A stretch of DNA of 64,000 bases from Rhodoferax sp. (GCA_020048895.1 JAIFLV010000010.1:1-64000), one strand, 5' to 3'. Positions 1-8,832 are shown, counted from the stretch's first letter. Numbers and translations: made by a program. Notes: generated by a model not told the origin, from the letters alone.

Positions 1-1
1 C

Positions 2-598
2 GCCCGGCTGCTCTACCGCGAATGGTTCGTCCGCCTGCGCTTCCCCGGCTATGAACACACCCCCATCGTGGATGGCGTGCCGCAGGGGTGGGAGCGGGTT
101 CCGCTGGAAGCTGCATTGGTCTTGCAACGTGGTTTCGATCTCCCAACGCAAGACCGGCAAGAAGGTGACGTGCCGATCTATGGCTCCACTGGCATCCTGG
201 GTTACCACGACAAAGCCAAAGCGGTTGCACCTGGGGTGGTCACGGGACGAAGCGGAACGTTAGGCGAAGTGCAGTACGTTGGCGAGGACTACTGGCCGCT
301 CAACACTGCTCTCTGGGTCAAGGAGTTCAAGCGGGTAACTCCATTGTTCGCACTGTTTTTGCTTCGGGAAATGGACTTGAAGCAATTCAATGGTGGCGCG
401 TCTGTACCCACACTTGATCGCAAGTCTGTGCATCGAGTTGAAATCGTGATTCCGTCCGCTCCCATGCTTCGATCATTTGATGAGTTTGCGGCTGACGTGT
501 ACGAGCAAATCAAAAATCTCAACGTACAAAACCAAAAACTCCGCGCCGCCCGCGACCTGTTGCTGCCGCGCCTGATGAGTGGAGAATTGGCGGTATGA
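2..598 (+). CDS. hsdS: Type I restriction-modification specificity subunit, C-terminal part
   Basis: This is the C-terminal part of a type I specificity subunit, which selects the DNA target for the methylase and endonuclease complex. The frame is open from base 2, so the gene begins outside the window and only about 198 residues are visible. It opens with the conserved central helix (RLLYREWFVRLRFPG), continues as the second target-recognition domain (about residues 30-150 of the fragment) and ends in the usual coiled segment (LNVQNQKLRAARDLLLPRL). The stop codon overlaps the start of the next gene by four bases (ATGA), which suggests translational coupling. The methylase hsdM is presumably upstream. 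The recognition sequence cannot be read from this fragment. Confidence 0.88.
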   Translation, partial: ARLLYREWFVRLRFPGYEHTPIVDGVPQGWERVPLEAALVLQRGFDLPTQDRQEGDVPIYGSTGILGYHDKAKAVAPGVVTGRSGTLGEVQYVGEDYWPLNTALWVKEFKRVTPLFALFLLREMDLKQFNGGASVPTLDRKSVHRVEIVIPSAPMLRSFDEFAADVYEQIKNLNVQNQKLRAARDLLLPRLMSGELAV

Positions 599-2256
599 GC
601 CTCGAAGACCAGCACACCGACCTCAAATCCCTGCGAACCGTCACCGGTAAGTCGGCGGACTGGGCGGCGCTGGCGCAAGACTGCGTCTGCTTTGCCAATG
701 GCGCGGGTGGCCGCTTGCTGATTGGCATTGAAGATGGGCAGACCCTGCCGCCCGCCGGTCAGGTGGTGCCGCCCGAGGTGCTGGACCGCCTGCGTAAGCG
801 CATGGGCGAGTTAACCGTGAATGTGCAGGCACTGCCCAGTGTGCAACGGGCGGCCAATGGTGGGGAGTTCATAGAGCTGGTGATTGACCGCGCGCCCAGC
901 GTGGCATCCACCAAAGATGGCCGATATTTCCTGCGCGTGGGTGACACCTGCCAGCCGGTGCTGGGTGACGATGTGCTGCGCTTGGCCAATGAGCGGCCCG
1001 GCAGACCGTGGGAGGCGATGGACAGTGGCGTGCCGCGCAGCCAAGCGGATGCCGACAAGCTGTCAACTTTCGTACAAGGCATTGCGGCGTCGGGCCGGGT
1101 GAAAGAGTCGGTCAAAGAAAAAGGTGCGGATGCGCTGCTGACGCATTACGGGCTGGCCCAAGGTCCAATCCTGACGCGCCTGGGCGTGCTGCTGCTGGGC
1201 AGCACCGCAGACCGTCGCGCTCTGGGCACCGCCCCGCTGGTGCAGGCCATCAAGTACGACGAGCACGGCCAGAAAATCAATAAATGGGTGTGGGATGACT
1301 GCGAACTGTCACCCGTGGAACTGGTCGATGCCGTGTGGCGCGAGGTGCCTGATTTCCGCGAGAGCTACGAGGTTGCCGAGGGGCTGTACCGCCGCAGCGT
1401 GCCTGCGTATGACGAGAAGGTAGTGCGCGAGCTGCTGGTCAATGCGCTGGTGCACCGACCCTACACGCAGCAGGGCGACATTTACCTCAATTTGCACCCT
1501 GAGCGGATGGAAGTGGTGAACCCTGGCCGCTTGCCTCTGGGAGTGACTCCGCGCAACATGTTGCACGCCAGCCGCCGCCGCAACGAGGGGCTGGCGCGGG
1601 TGTTTCATGACCTGGGCCTGATGGAGCGCGAGGGTAGCGGGTTTGACTTGATTTACGACCGGCTGTTGTCCCAAGGCCGCCCGGCACCCGTGCCAGAAGA
1701 AGGCGCGGACTGGGTCAAAGTGACGATCCAGCGCCGCATTGCCAAGCCCGACGTGATGCGCCTGCTGACCGAGGCTGACGCCCGTTTTCAACTTACGCAG
1801 CGGGAGCGCATCACCTTGGGCGTGTTGGCACAGACCGAGGGCATGACGGCCCGGGAACTCGGAGCTGTGTTGGAGGCGGATGGCGGAGATGATTTGTCCG
1901 TGTGGTTGGGTCGCTTGGTTTCTACCGGGCTGGTACTCACCACGGGCAAGACTTCGGGCATGCGTTACTTTGTGGCACCCGATTGGCTACGCGGGGCAAA
2001 GCTCGACCGCAAGACGACGTTGAGCCGCATCACACCGCACCGCCTACATGCCCTGATATTGGAAGACCTGGCGCGGTACCCAGAATCGTCCAGTGCCGAC
2101 ATCAACCGGCGCATTGGGGTGGAGATTTCGGCCAAAACGGTCAAGCGGGCCTTGGACGATTCAGTGGGTACCGGAGAAGTGGCCTATTCCGGCGACCGGC
2201 GCTGGCGGCGTTACCGTTTGACGCTTGATAGTTCTAAAGGACAAAAGGGAGGGTAG
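595..2256 (+). CDS. AlbA_2/Schlafen-type putative ATP-binding regulator inside the hsd operon
   Basis: This 553-residue protein belongs to the group often annotated as RecG-related or AlbA_2-domain transcriptional regulators. The N-terminus (about 10-130) carries the AlbA_2/Schlafen pattern, including CFANGAGGRLLIGIEDG. A GHKL-type ATPase-like segment follows (about 273-350; VRELLVNALVHRPY, then NPGRLP and REGSGFDLI). The last 150 residues look like winged-helix modules. It overlaps hsdS by four bases and lies before hsdR, a position where such genes are common in type I operons. Its role there is not settled; control of the operon or an added defence function are both possible. Repeated TGTCC half-sites lie at its 3' end and before hsdR, so autoregulation is a reasonable inference. 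Confidence 0.75.
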   Translation: MSLEDQHTDLKSLRTVTGKSADWAALAQDCVCFANGAGGRLLIGIEDGQTLPPAGQVVPPEVLDRLRKRMGELTVNVQALPSVQRAANGGEFIELVIDRAPSVASTKDGRYFLRVGDTCQPVLGDDVLRLANERPGRPWEAMDSGVPRSQADADKLSTFVQGIAASGRVKESVKEKGADALLTHYGLAQGPILTRLGVLLLGSTADRRALGTAPLVQAIKYDEHGQKINKWVWDDCELSPVELVDAVWREVPDFRESYEVAEGLYRRSVPAYDEKVVRELLVNALVHRPYTQQGDIYLNLHPERMEVVNPGRLPLGVTPRNMLHASRRRNEGLARVFHDLGLMEREGSGFDLIYDRLLSQGRPAPVPEEGADWVKVTIQRRIAKPDVMRLLTEADARFQLTQRERITLGVLAQTEGMTARELGAVLEADGGDDLSVWLGRLVSTGLVLTTGKTSGMRYFVAPDWLRGAKLDRKTTLSRITPHRLHALILEDLARYPESSSADINRRIGVEISAKTVKRALDDSVGTGEVAYSGDRRWRRYRLTLDSSKGQKGG

Positions 2257-2322
2257 TTTTGATGAAATCTATTGACCTTGAGCCATGCAAACCCTCTAAG
2301 TCATTGATTTACTTGGTTTTTT

Positions 2323-2353
2323 ATAAAGGACATACTGCGCATTTGTCCTTTAT
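2323..2353. promoter_or_regulatory. Inverted repeat ATAAAGGACA-N11-TGTCCTTTAT upstream of hsdR
   Basis: Two perfect 10-base arms are separated by 11 bases, 28 bases before the hsdR start codon. Further copies of the half-site lie at 2235-2243 (TAAAGGACA, within the end of the preceding gene) and near 2364-2370 (TTTGTCC). No T-run follows the repeat, so an operator is more likely than a terminator. The binding protein is unknown. Confidence 0.5.
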
Positions 2354-2380
2354 CCCTCATATCTTTGTCCAATAGAACCC

Positions 2381-5300
2381 ATGGCCTACACCGACATCAA
2401 CAGCGAAGACCGCCTTGTGCAGGCCACCTTTGCCGAGCATTTGGAAAAGACGCTGGGCTGGGACAGCGTCTACGCCTGTAACCAGGAAACCTTTGGCCCC
2501 ACAGGCAGCCTGGGCCGTACAAGTGAGCGCGACGCAGTGCTGGTGCGCGACTTGCGCTCTGCGCTGATGCTGCTCAATCCACAGCTGCCCTCCCCGGCCA
2601 TTGAAGAGGCGATCACCAAACTGACGCACCACGACTTTTCACGGTCGCTGTTGCAGCACAACCAGGCGTTCCATGCTCTGATCCGCGACGGTGTCCCGGT
2701 GAGCTACCGCAACGCGCAGGGGCAACTAAGCCACGCGCAGGCAGCGGTCATTGACTTTCGCAACACGGATAACAACCGTTTTCTTGTGGTGCGCGAACTC
2801 AAGCTCACCGGCCTTCGCACCCCCAACTACAACCGCCGGGCCGACCTGGTGTGTTTTGTGAACGGTCTGCCGTTGGTGTTTATCGAGCTGAAGGCGGTGT
2901 ACAAAAACATCCGTGCCGGGTTTGACGGCAATCTGCGCGACTACATGGACGAAAGCGTTATCGCCCATGCCTTTCACCACAACGCATTTTTGATTGTGAG
3001 CAACGGCCACAACGCCCGCTTTGGCTCAATCACCGGTACCTGGGAGCACTTTGGCGAGTGGAAGCGCCTGCATGAAGCCGATGTGGGCAATGTAGCTGCC
3101 GAGGTGTTGCTGAACGGCATGTTGGCCAAAGACCGGCTACTGGACATTCTGGAAAACTTCATTTTGTTTGACGCCAGCAAGGCCGGTGCCGTGCGCAAAG
3201 TGGTGGCGCGTAATCACCAGATGCTGGGTGTCAACCAGGCCGTGGCGTCTGTGGTGCGACAAGAAGCGCTGAAGAGCGAATTCCCAACTGGCAAACGCCT
3301 GACCCATCGCACCATATCGCTGCCCTATGCAGACTCCGACAAGGCCGCCAATGAACCGCAGATGGCCTACCCCATTGCGTCCGAACCGCCGCCACCGCAA
3401 TACCTGCAAATCATCGAACGTGCGCACCCGGACCTGGGCCGCCTGGGTGTGGTGTGGCATACCCAGGGCAGCGGCAAGTCGTATTCCATGGCCTTCTTTG
3501 CCGAGAAGGTGCGGCGCACGGTGCCGGGCAACTTCACCTTTGTGCTGATGACCGACCGGGACGACCTGGACAGCCAGATTTACAAGACCTTTGTGGGCTG
3601 TGGCGTGGCCGATCAACAGACACCCCGGGCCAGTTCCGGGCGAGAACTCCAGCTGTTGCTGTCAGAAAACCACCGCTATGTATTCAGCCTGATTCACAAG
3701 TTCAACCAAGAAGTGACACCTGACGCGCCCTACAGCGAGCGCGACGACATCATCGTCGTGTCCGACGAGGCGCACCGCACACAGTCCGGCAAGCTGGCCC
3801 GCAACATGCGCATGGCGCTGCCCAATGCAGCCTTTATCGGGTTCACCGGCACGCCGCTGTTCAAGCACGACCAGCTGACCAAGCGCATTTTTGGCGATTA
3901 TGTGTCGCGCTATGACTTCAAACGTAGCGAAGAAGACGGTGCCACCGTCAAACTGGTGTATGAGAACCGGGGTGAGAAGCTGGGCCTGGCCAAGCTGGAC
4001 CTGAACGACCGCATTTCTGCCGCAGTGGACGCTGCCGACCTGGACCCGGACCAGACCGCCCTACTGGAAAAGCTGCTGGGCAAGGACTACGAAGTCATCA
4101 CCGCCGATGAGCGACTGGACCGCATCGCCACCGATTTTGTGGAGCATTGCAGCACCCGCTGGGAAGCCGGTAAGGCCATGCTGGTGTGCATCGACAAGAT
4201 CACCTGCGCCCGCATGCTCAAGCTGATCGGGCCGAAGTGGGCGGCCAAGGCTGCCGCCGTGCGCGTGGAAGCGCAGGCCAAGCTGGCGGTAATTGCAATC
4301 GCCGCTGATGACGAAGCCCGGCAGGTGCTGCATGCGCAGCGCGACCGGCTGGTAGCCAAGGCGACATGGATAGATGAGACCATCATCGAGCTGATCATCA
4401 GCGAAGCCCAAAACGAGGTGGCCGACTTCAAAAAGTGGGGTTTTGACATCATCCCCCATCGCTCCGTGATGAAGCTGGGCTTTGAAACCACAGACGGACA
4501 GCGGGTGGATGTGGAAACCGCGTTCAAAAACCCCAAACACCCGTTTCGCATTGCCGTGGTCTGCGCCATGTGGCTCACCGGCTTTGATGTGGAATGCCTG
4601 TCCACGCTGTACATCGACAAGCCCATGCGGGCGCACACGCTGATGCAGGCCATTGCCCGCGCCAATCGCGTGTACCCTGGAAAAGACTTCGGGTTGATCG
4701 TGGACTACAACGGCATGCTCAAAAGCCTGCGCGAAGCCCTGGCGCAGTACGCACTGGGTGACGATGGTGGTGATCCTGAAATCGTTGCCCCCATAGAAGA
4801 ACGTGTCGCTGCTCTGGCGGATGCCATAGCAGTGACCGAAGCGCACCTGCGCGGGTTAGGCTTTGAAGCCGGTGCGCTGATGGGCACCAAGGGGTTCACC
4901 CGAATTCAATTGCTAGCCGATGCGGTGGAGGCGGTTTACACCAACGATGAATCCAAACGCCGTTATGAAATCTTGTGCCGCGTGGTGTTCAGCCGGTTCA
5001 AGGCGCTGCTGGTGGAGCCTTCCGCTTTGATCTATGCCGAGCGCCACGACAATCTGGAAGCCATCTACAAGAAGTTGAGCGATCGGCGCGACACGGCGGA
5101 CTTGAGCGAGCTGCTCAAACTACTGCACCGCATCGTTAACACGGCCATTGCCTCCCAAGGGCAGGGTGGCGATCAAGCCAGTGGGTTGACGGTGGACCTC
5201 TCGCAGATCAACATGGAAAAGCTGCGTGATGAGTTTGCCAAAAAGGTGAAGCGCAAGGCCACGGTGATTGAAGACATTCGCCAAATCGTGGAAGAGAAGC

Positions 5301-5791
5301 TGGCCCAAATGCTGGCAGCCAACCCGCTGCGCATGAACTACGAGAAAAAGTACCAGGAAATCATCGCCGCCTACAACCAGGACAAAGACCGTGCCACGGT
5401 GGAAGACACCTTCGCAAAACTTATGCTGCTGGACGCCAGTTTGAGTGAAGAAGAGCGCCGCGCTGTGGATGAGGGTCTCAGCGAAGAGCAACTTGCCCTA
5501 TTCGACCTGGTGCGCCGTGGTGACTTGACGAAGGTGGACCGCGAACGGATCAAGCAAGCCAGCAAAGAGTTGTTGGCAGGCGTGCTGGCGGTGATTGCGC
5601 CGTTAGACCGCTGGACCGAGAAAGAGCAAACACAGGCCGAGGTGGAAACCTTCATCCTGGACCACGTTTACCAAACGCTGCCTGAGCCACCCTATACGTC
5701 CAACGATAAAGCGGAAGTGGCGCAGTTGGTGTACCGGCATATCTGGCAGCAGAGTGTGCGGGATCAGTTAGCGGGTGGTAGTCCTCAATGA
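2381..5791 (+). CDS. hsdR: Type I restriction endonuclease subunit R
   Basis: HsdR is the ATP-dependent translocating and DNA-cutting subunit of the type I complex. The 1136-residue length is normal. The N-terminal nuclease region shows the PD-(D/E)xK-type pattern (ADLVCFVNGLPLVFIELKA, about 154-172). The helicase motor follows: Walker A HTQGSGKS (about 358-365), DEAH box SDEAHR (about 460), motif III FTGTP (about 488) and motif VI QAIARANR (about 755). The C-terminal 350 residues are helical and probably bind the methylase core. There is no frameshift, so the subunit appears intact. It is 124 bases after the regulator-like gene, with a repeat-rich gap that may carry its own promoter. No strong ribosome binding site is visible before the ATG. 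Confidence 0.96.
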   Translation: MAYTDINSEDRLVQATFAEHLEKTLGWDSVYACNQETFGPTGSLGRTSERDAVLVRDLRSALMLLNPQLPSPAIEEAITKLTHHDFSRSLLQHNQAFHALIRDGVPVSYRNAQGQLSHAQAAVIDFRNTDNNRFLVVRELKLTGLRTPNYNRRADLVCFVNGLPLVFIELKAVYKNIRAGFDGNLRDYMDESVIAHAFHHNAFLIVSNGHNARFGSITGTWEHFGEWKRLHEADVGNVAAEVLLNGMLAKDRLLDILENFILFDASKAGAVRKVVARNHQMLGVNQAVASVVRQEALKSEFPTGKRLTHRTISLPYADSDKAANEPQMAYPIASEPPPPQYLQIIERAHPDLGRLGVVWHTQGSGKSYSMAFFAEKVRRTVPGNFTFVLMTDRDDLDSQIYKTFVGCGVADQQTPRASSGRELQLLLSENHRYVFSLIHKFNQEVTPDAPYSERDDIIVVSDEAHRTQSGKLARNMRMALPNAAFIGFTGTPLFKHDQLTKRIFGDYVSRYDFKRSEEDGATVKLVYENRGEKLGLAKLDLNDRISAAVDAADLDPDQTALLEKLLGKDYEVITADERLDRIATDFVEHCSTRWEAGKAMLVCIDKITCARMLKLIGPKWAAKAAAVRVEAQAKLAVIAIAADDEARQVLHAQRDRLVAKATWIDETIIELIISEAQNEVADFKKWGFDIIPHRSVMKLGFETTDGQRVDVETAFKNPKHPFRIAVVCAMWLTGFDVECLSTLYIDKPMRAHTLMQAIARANRVYPGKDFGLIVDYNGMLKSLREALAQYALGDDGGDPEIVAPIEERVAALADAIAVTEAHLRGLGFEAGALMGTKGFTRIQLLADAVEAVYTNDESKRRYEILCRVVFSRFKALLVEPSALIYAERHDNLEAIYKKLSDRRDTADLSELLKLLHRIVNTAIASQGQGGDQASGLTVDLSQINMEKLRDEFAKKVKRKATVIEDIRQIVEEKLAQMLAANPLRMNYEKKYQEIIAAYNQDKDRATVEDTFAKLMLLDASLSEEERRAVDEGLSEEQLALFDLVRRGDLTKVDRERIKQASKELLAGVLAVIAPLDRWTEKEQTQAEVETFILDHVYQTLPEPPYTSNDKAEVAQLVYRHIWQQSVRDQLAGGSPQ

Positions 5792-6516
5792 CTGCCTCGC
5801 GGCCTACAACTTTTTCAACTCGTTTGGTTGCGACCATTGTTCTGGCGGGTAGGCGCTCTGCGCCCATGGCAGCGCAACCAACACCATTGCTGACCTCTTC
5901 TGAGGCTCTGTAGTGTCGGCCACCCGACATCACCGCTTACAGTTTGCCAGCAGGGTGGTGTTGATCAGTGCGCACAGCTCGGCTTCGCTATGCGCAGGCG
6001 CGGAGAGTTTCATCGCCAGTGCTTCGCAAGTGTAATTTTGTGCGCTGGAGCGCAGAGATGGTGTCGGCTCGCTTGCGCCTCGCGCTGGATCAGCCGTAGC
6101 CTGCGGCTCGGCCTGGCGGCGCGGATGTTCGTGGCAGTTGTGGTGCTCGCCCGCTACGGGACCCACTGCGTGGCCCTTCGGGTTTACATAGGGTGCTATT
6201 GCCTGCAGTGCCCGCCAGTCGCTACGCTAAAGCTTCGCTTGGTGCCGGACACCGCTTCGCGCCCGTCGGGTGCAGGCAACGAACTTTTTGTTAAGTACCG
6301 AGCCTAGGCCGTGCCTGTCAGCCCTTCACCTTTACTGTGCGCTGACGCGCACACAGGTGTGCGGGCCGCGGCACTCATTGGCGTTCGTGCTGGGTGGGCT
6401 TTAATCAGAGCGCTGCGCGCTAAGTGGGGGCAACCCCAAACCGCCGGGAGGTAACAGGGAGGTAAGAGAGCGGGAATACTGGAGATGCTATCGTTTTAGC
6501 AGCATCAAACCCAATG
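5792..6516. other. Stretch without a convincing gene between hsdR and tRNA-Ser
   Basis: About 725 bases hold only short open frames of mixed quality on both strands. The best scrap is the minus-strand tail near 5939-6020 (ending INTTLLANCKR), which could be the end of a lost gene. A 9-base inverted repeat TTGCCTGCA/TGCAGGCAA lies at 6199-6207 and 6271-6279. The stretch joins the restriction operon to the 3' end of a tRNA gene, so it may be the decayed edge of an integrated island. I see no intact integrase or transposase here. Confidence 0.45.
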
Positions 6517-6548
6517 AGATAAGCCCTCGTGAGAGGGCTTATCTTTTT
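6517..6548 (+). terminator. Intrinsic terminator with 12-bp stem
   Basis: AGATAAGCCCTC-GTGA-GAGGGCTTATCT is a perfect 12-bp stem with a tetraloop, followed on the plus strand by a T-run. It lies just beyond the 3' end of the minus-strand tRNA-Ser gene, so the stem may also help end tRNA transcription, although the T-run favours plus-strand transcripts. Confidence 0.75.
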
Positions 6549-6551
6549 CAC

Positions 6552-6641
6552 TGGCGGAACAGGCGGGATTCGAACCCGCGGAGGGTTTTACCCCTCGCAC
6601 GCTTTCCAGGCGTGTGACTTAAACCGCTCATCCACCGTTCC
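6552..6641 (-). tRNA. tRNA-Ser (anticodon GGA)
   Basis: Read on the minus strand, the 90-base gene starts GGAACGGTGGATGAGCGG and ends with an encoded CCA. The anticodon loop CTGGAAA gives anticodon GGA, which reads UCC and UCU serine codons. The long variable arm (GAGGGGTAAAACCCTC) and GGTTCGAATCC T-loop are typical of tRNA-Ser. Its 3' end faces the restriction operon, the usual orientation for islands inserted at tRNA genes. No repeat of the tRNA 3' end is found in 5792-6516, so any second attachment site would be outside the window. Confidence 0.95.
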
Positions 6642-6691
6642 AGAGCCTTGGATTCTAACCCGGTATTAGTCGTGACCGACCGAAGCGGCAA

Positions 6692-6720
6692 CAAAAAAGG
6701 GCACTCCTTCGAGTGCCCTT
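6692..6720 (-). terminator. Intrinsic terminator of the binding-protein gene
   Basis: On the minus strand AAGGGCACTC-GAAG-GAGTGCCCTT is followed by a T-run. It is about 45 bases after the stop codon of the minus-strand binding-protein gene. Confidence 0.85.
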
Positions 6721-6763
6721 CATGTCGTATTGTCCCTACAAAGGGACAACAGACTTTTTCTGA

Positions 6764-7969
6764 TTAGCGAATGACAGCAAGTGTTTCCAACTTGCCGGCA
6801 CGCACGGTTTTGAGGGTCAGGGCGCCGTTCTTGATGTCGCCTTTTTCATCAAAGGAGATTGGGCCAGTCACGCCCTTGTAGTCTGCAGTAGCTGCCAGCA
6901 CGGGCAGGTACTTTGCGGGATCAGACGAGTTTGCCTTCACCATGGACGCAACCATGATCTTGACTGCGTCATAGACATAGGGTGCATACACTTGCACATC
7001 CGCGTTGTACTTGGCCTTGAACTTGGTCTTGAACTCTTCCATTCCAGCCTTGGCTTCGCCTTCTACGCCGCCAGCTTCTGCGCAATAAACCTGGTCATCT
7101 GCAATGGCGTCACCACCGAGTTTCACCAGCTCTGTGGAGCAAATGCCGTCGCCGCCCATGAACTTGGCCTTGATACCCAGCGACTTCATCTGCTTGAGCA
7201 TCGGACCCGCAACAGCGTCCATACCGCCAAAGAACACGACATCAGGCTTCTTGCCCTTGATGGTGGTCAGGATGGAGTTGAAATCGGTTGCCTTGTCGGT
7301 AGTGAACTCTTTGGCCACCACTTTGCCACCGGCGCCTTCGACAGCTTTGGTGAACTCTTCGGCGACGCCCTGACCGTATGCAGTACGGTCATCAATCACA
7401 GCAATCGATTTACCCTTCAGTGTGCCAACTGCATACTTGCCCAATGCACCGCCCAACTGGGTGTCATCGGCCACGAGCCGGAATGCGGTCTTGAATCCCT
7501 GGCGTGTGTATTTGGGGTTGGTCGCGGAGGGCGAAATCTGGGGAATGCCAGCGTCGCTGTAAATCTGGGAAGCGGGAATGGTGGTGCCGGAGTTCAGGTG
7601 GCCCACAACACCAGCCACTTTGGCGTCGGCAAGTTTCTGCGCTACGGCCGTGCCCTGCTTGGGATCAGCGGCGTCATCTTCAGCCATCAGTTCCAACGTC
7701 ACCTTCTTGCCGTCGATCATGACGCCCGCTGCGTTCAGTTCTTCCACAGCCATGCGCGCGCCGTTCTCATTGTCTTTGCCCAAGTGCGCGATAGCACCGC
7801 TGGTGGGACCCACATGTCCAATTTTGACAACGGCAGCAGCAGGAGCGGCCGGTGCGGGCGCAGCGGCAGGAGCGGCAGCCGGTGCAGGAGCCTCTTCTTT
7901 CTTGCCACAAGCGACCAGCAGGGTTGCTGCGGCCAATACCGTCAATGTACTTTTCACCTTGAATTGCAT
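6764..7969 (-). CDS. Branched-chain amino acid ABC transporter substrate-binding lipoprotein (LivK-like)
   Basis: This is a type I periplasmic binding protein of the leucine/isoleucine/valine family, which captures amino acids or related small ligands for an ABC importer. I chose the ATG at 7969 because GGAG lies seven bases upstream; the longer open frame adds an unlikely leader. The product has 401 residues. The N-terminus is a lipoprotein signal with lipobox LVAC (Cys21), followed by an alanine/proline-rich linker (about 25-47). The mature domain begins VKIGHVGPTSGAIAHLGKD and contains the family pattern for ligand contacts (SGTTIPASQIY, SPSATNP). No permease or ATPase genes are adjacent, so it works with subunits encoded elsewhere. 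The exact ligand is not predictable. Confidence 0.9.
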   Translation of the reverse strand: MQFKVKSTLTVLAAATLLVACGKKEEAPAPAAAPAAAPAPAAPAAAVVKIGHVGPTSGAIAHLGKDNENGARMAVEELNAAGVMIDGKKVTLELMAEDDAADPKQGTAVAQKLADAKVAGVVGHLNSGTTIPASQIYSDAGIPQISPSATNPKYTRQGFKTAFRLVADDTQLGGALGKYAVGTLKGKSIAVIDDRTAYGQGVAEEFTKAVEGAGGKVVAKEFTTDKATDFNSILTTIKGKKPDVVFFGGMDAVAGPMLKQMKSLGIKAKFMGGDGICSTELVKLGGDAIADDQVYCAEAGGVEGEAKAGMEEFKTKFKAKYNADVQVYAPYVYDAVKIMVASMVKANSSDPAKYLPVLAATADYKGVTGPISFDEKGDIKNGALTLKTVRAGKLETLAVIR

Positions 7970-8062
7970 AAAAACTCCAAAATTTAGGTCAAAAAAAGAC
8001 AACGTGAACAAAATTATTCAACACCCGACACGATAACCGAGTTTTGCCCTTTCCAAATTAGC

Positions 8063-8395
8063 TTAGCGCTTACTAGGGTCAAAAAGTTGGTTTGTAACCG
8101 AAACTGCAGCATTTCCCGCTGCCGATTGAGCATCTTGCGATACACGGATTTCACCCAGGATCATTTCGATATCCGAACGCAGACGCGAAGTGAGATCGGA
8201 TCTGTGCTCCAGCAGCACCTGCTCCACAAGCGTCCGAATCCTCTCCTCGACACTTGGCATGATTTGCTGCAAAACACTGTCGACTGATGGATAAGTGTTG
8301 TTATCCTGCACGGGTTGCACAGGTTGCACAGGCGCGGGGATGACAACTTGGGTCAGTGTCGGTAACGGCTTCAGTCCGCTCTTGCTGGTTTTCAT
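8063..8395 (-). CDS. Hypothetical protein downstream of holC
   Basis: I do not recognise this 110-residue protein. It has a proline/valine-rich N-terminal third (IPAPVQPVQPVQ) and then a predicted amphipathic helical region (VEERIRTLVEQVLLEH through RLRSDIEMILGEI) that could form a coiled coil. There is no signal peptide or membrane segment. Its start overlaps the holC stop by four bases (ATGA), so it is the third gene of a pepA-holC operon and is probably translationally coupled. That tight linkage is the main support for it being real; a replication-related role would be speculation. Confidence 0.7.
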   Translation of the reverse strand: MKTSKSGLKPLPTLTQVVIPAPVQPVQPVQDNNTYPSVDSVLQQIMPSVEERIRTLVEQVLLEHRSDLTSRLRSDIEMILGEIRVSQDAQSAAGNAAVSVTNQLFDPSKR

Positions 8396-8832
8396 GGGTT
8401 GGCACCCTTGAGCGCCAAGTCATGGCGAGCGATTTTGTAGCCCGCCAGCGTGTATTGCCTCCATCGCTCACGCGCCAGCGAGCGGTCCGCGTCTTCCAAG
8501 CCAACGACTTCAATCAGCCGCTCAAAACGCTCGTAGCCGGCGGGTATCACACTACCCAGATTGACCAATACCTGCCGATTGACCGAGTTGTCTGTAGGCA
8601 TTTGCGTTAACAGTACCGGCGAGAGTTCCCGCAGCGATCCTTGGTCCGCCGCCGTGCAATGGGGTACAAAATCGGTACCCGAAAGCGCCCACAATTGGCT
8701 GCTCAAAAGCCCCGTGGTGGAGATGTCTGCCACCACCTCGACCGTCGCGCCAGCATTCACGGCCTTTCTCAGCAGCCGGCAGGTATAGGCAATTTTGTCC
8801 GGCGCACCAAAGTGAAACGCGACCGCGGTCAC
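8392..8832 (-). CDS. holC: DNA polymerase III subunit chi
   Basis: HolC links the clamp-loader psi subunit to single-strand DNA binding protein at the replication fork. The 146-residue protein has the family layout: an N-terminal start of the type VAFHFGAPDKIAYTCRLLRKA and a core with CTAADQGSLRELSPVLLT, ending in RWRQYTLAGYKI. It overlaps the pepA stop by four bases and the next small gene by four bases. The pepA-holC pair is a very common arrangement in proteobacteria, which supports the assignment. Confidence 0.92.
   Translation of the reverse strand: MTAVAFHFGAPDKIAYTCRLLRKAVNAGATVEVVADISTTGLLSSQLWALSGTDFVPHCTAADQGSLRELSPVLLTQMPTDNSVNRQVLVNLGSVIPAGYERFERLIEVVGLEDADRSLARERWRQYTLAGYKIARHDLALKGANP

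Noticed and set aside
5792-6300. Possible integron attC site: GTTAAGT at 6290 matches GTTRRRY and a palindrome lies just before it
   Set aside because: No RYYYAAC partner is found at the correct distance on the other side of the palindrome, no cassette array or integron integrase is present, and a degenerate 7-mer occurs often by chance.
6517-6548. Hairpin as part of a CRISPR or repeat array
   Set aside because: It occurs once, has a tetraloop and a T-run, and is fully explained as a terminator. No regularly spaced repeats were seen anywhere in the window.
6992-7987. 331-codon plus-strand frame opposite the binding-protein gene
   Set aside because: Antisense to a clear periplasmic binding protein with lipobox and terminator; no domain of its own.
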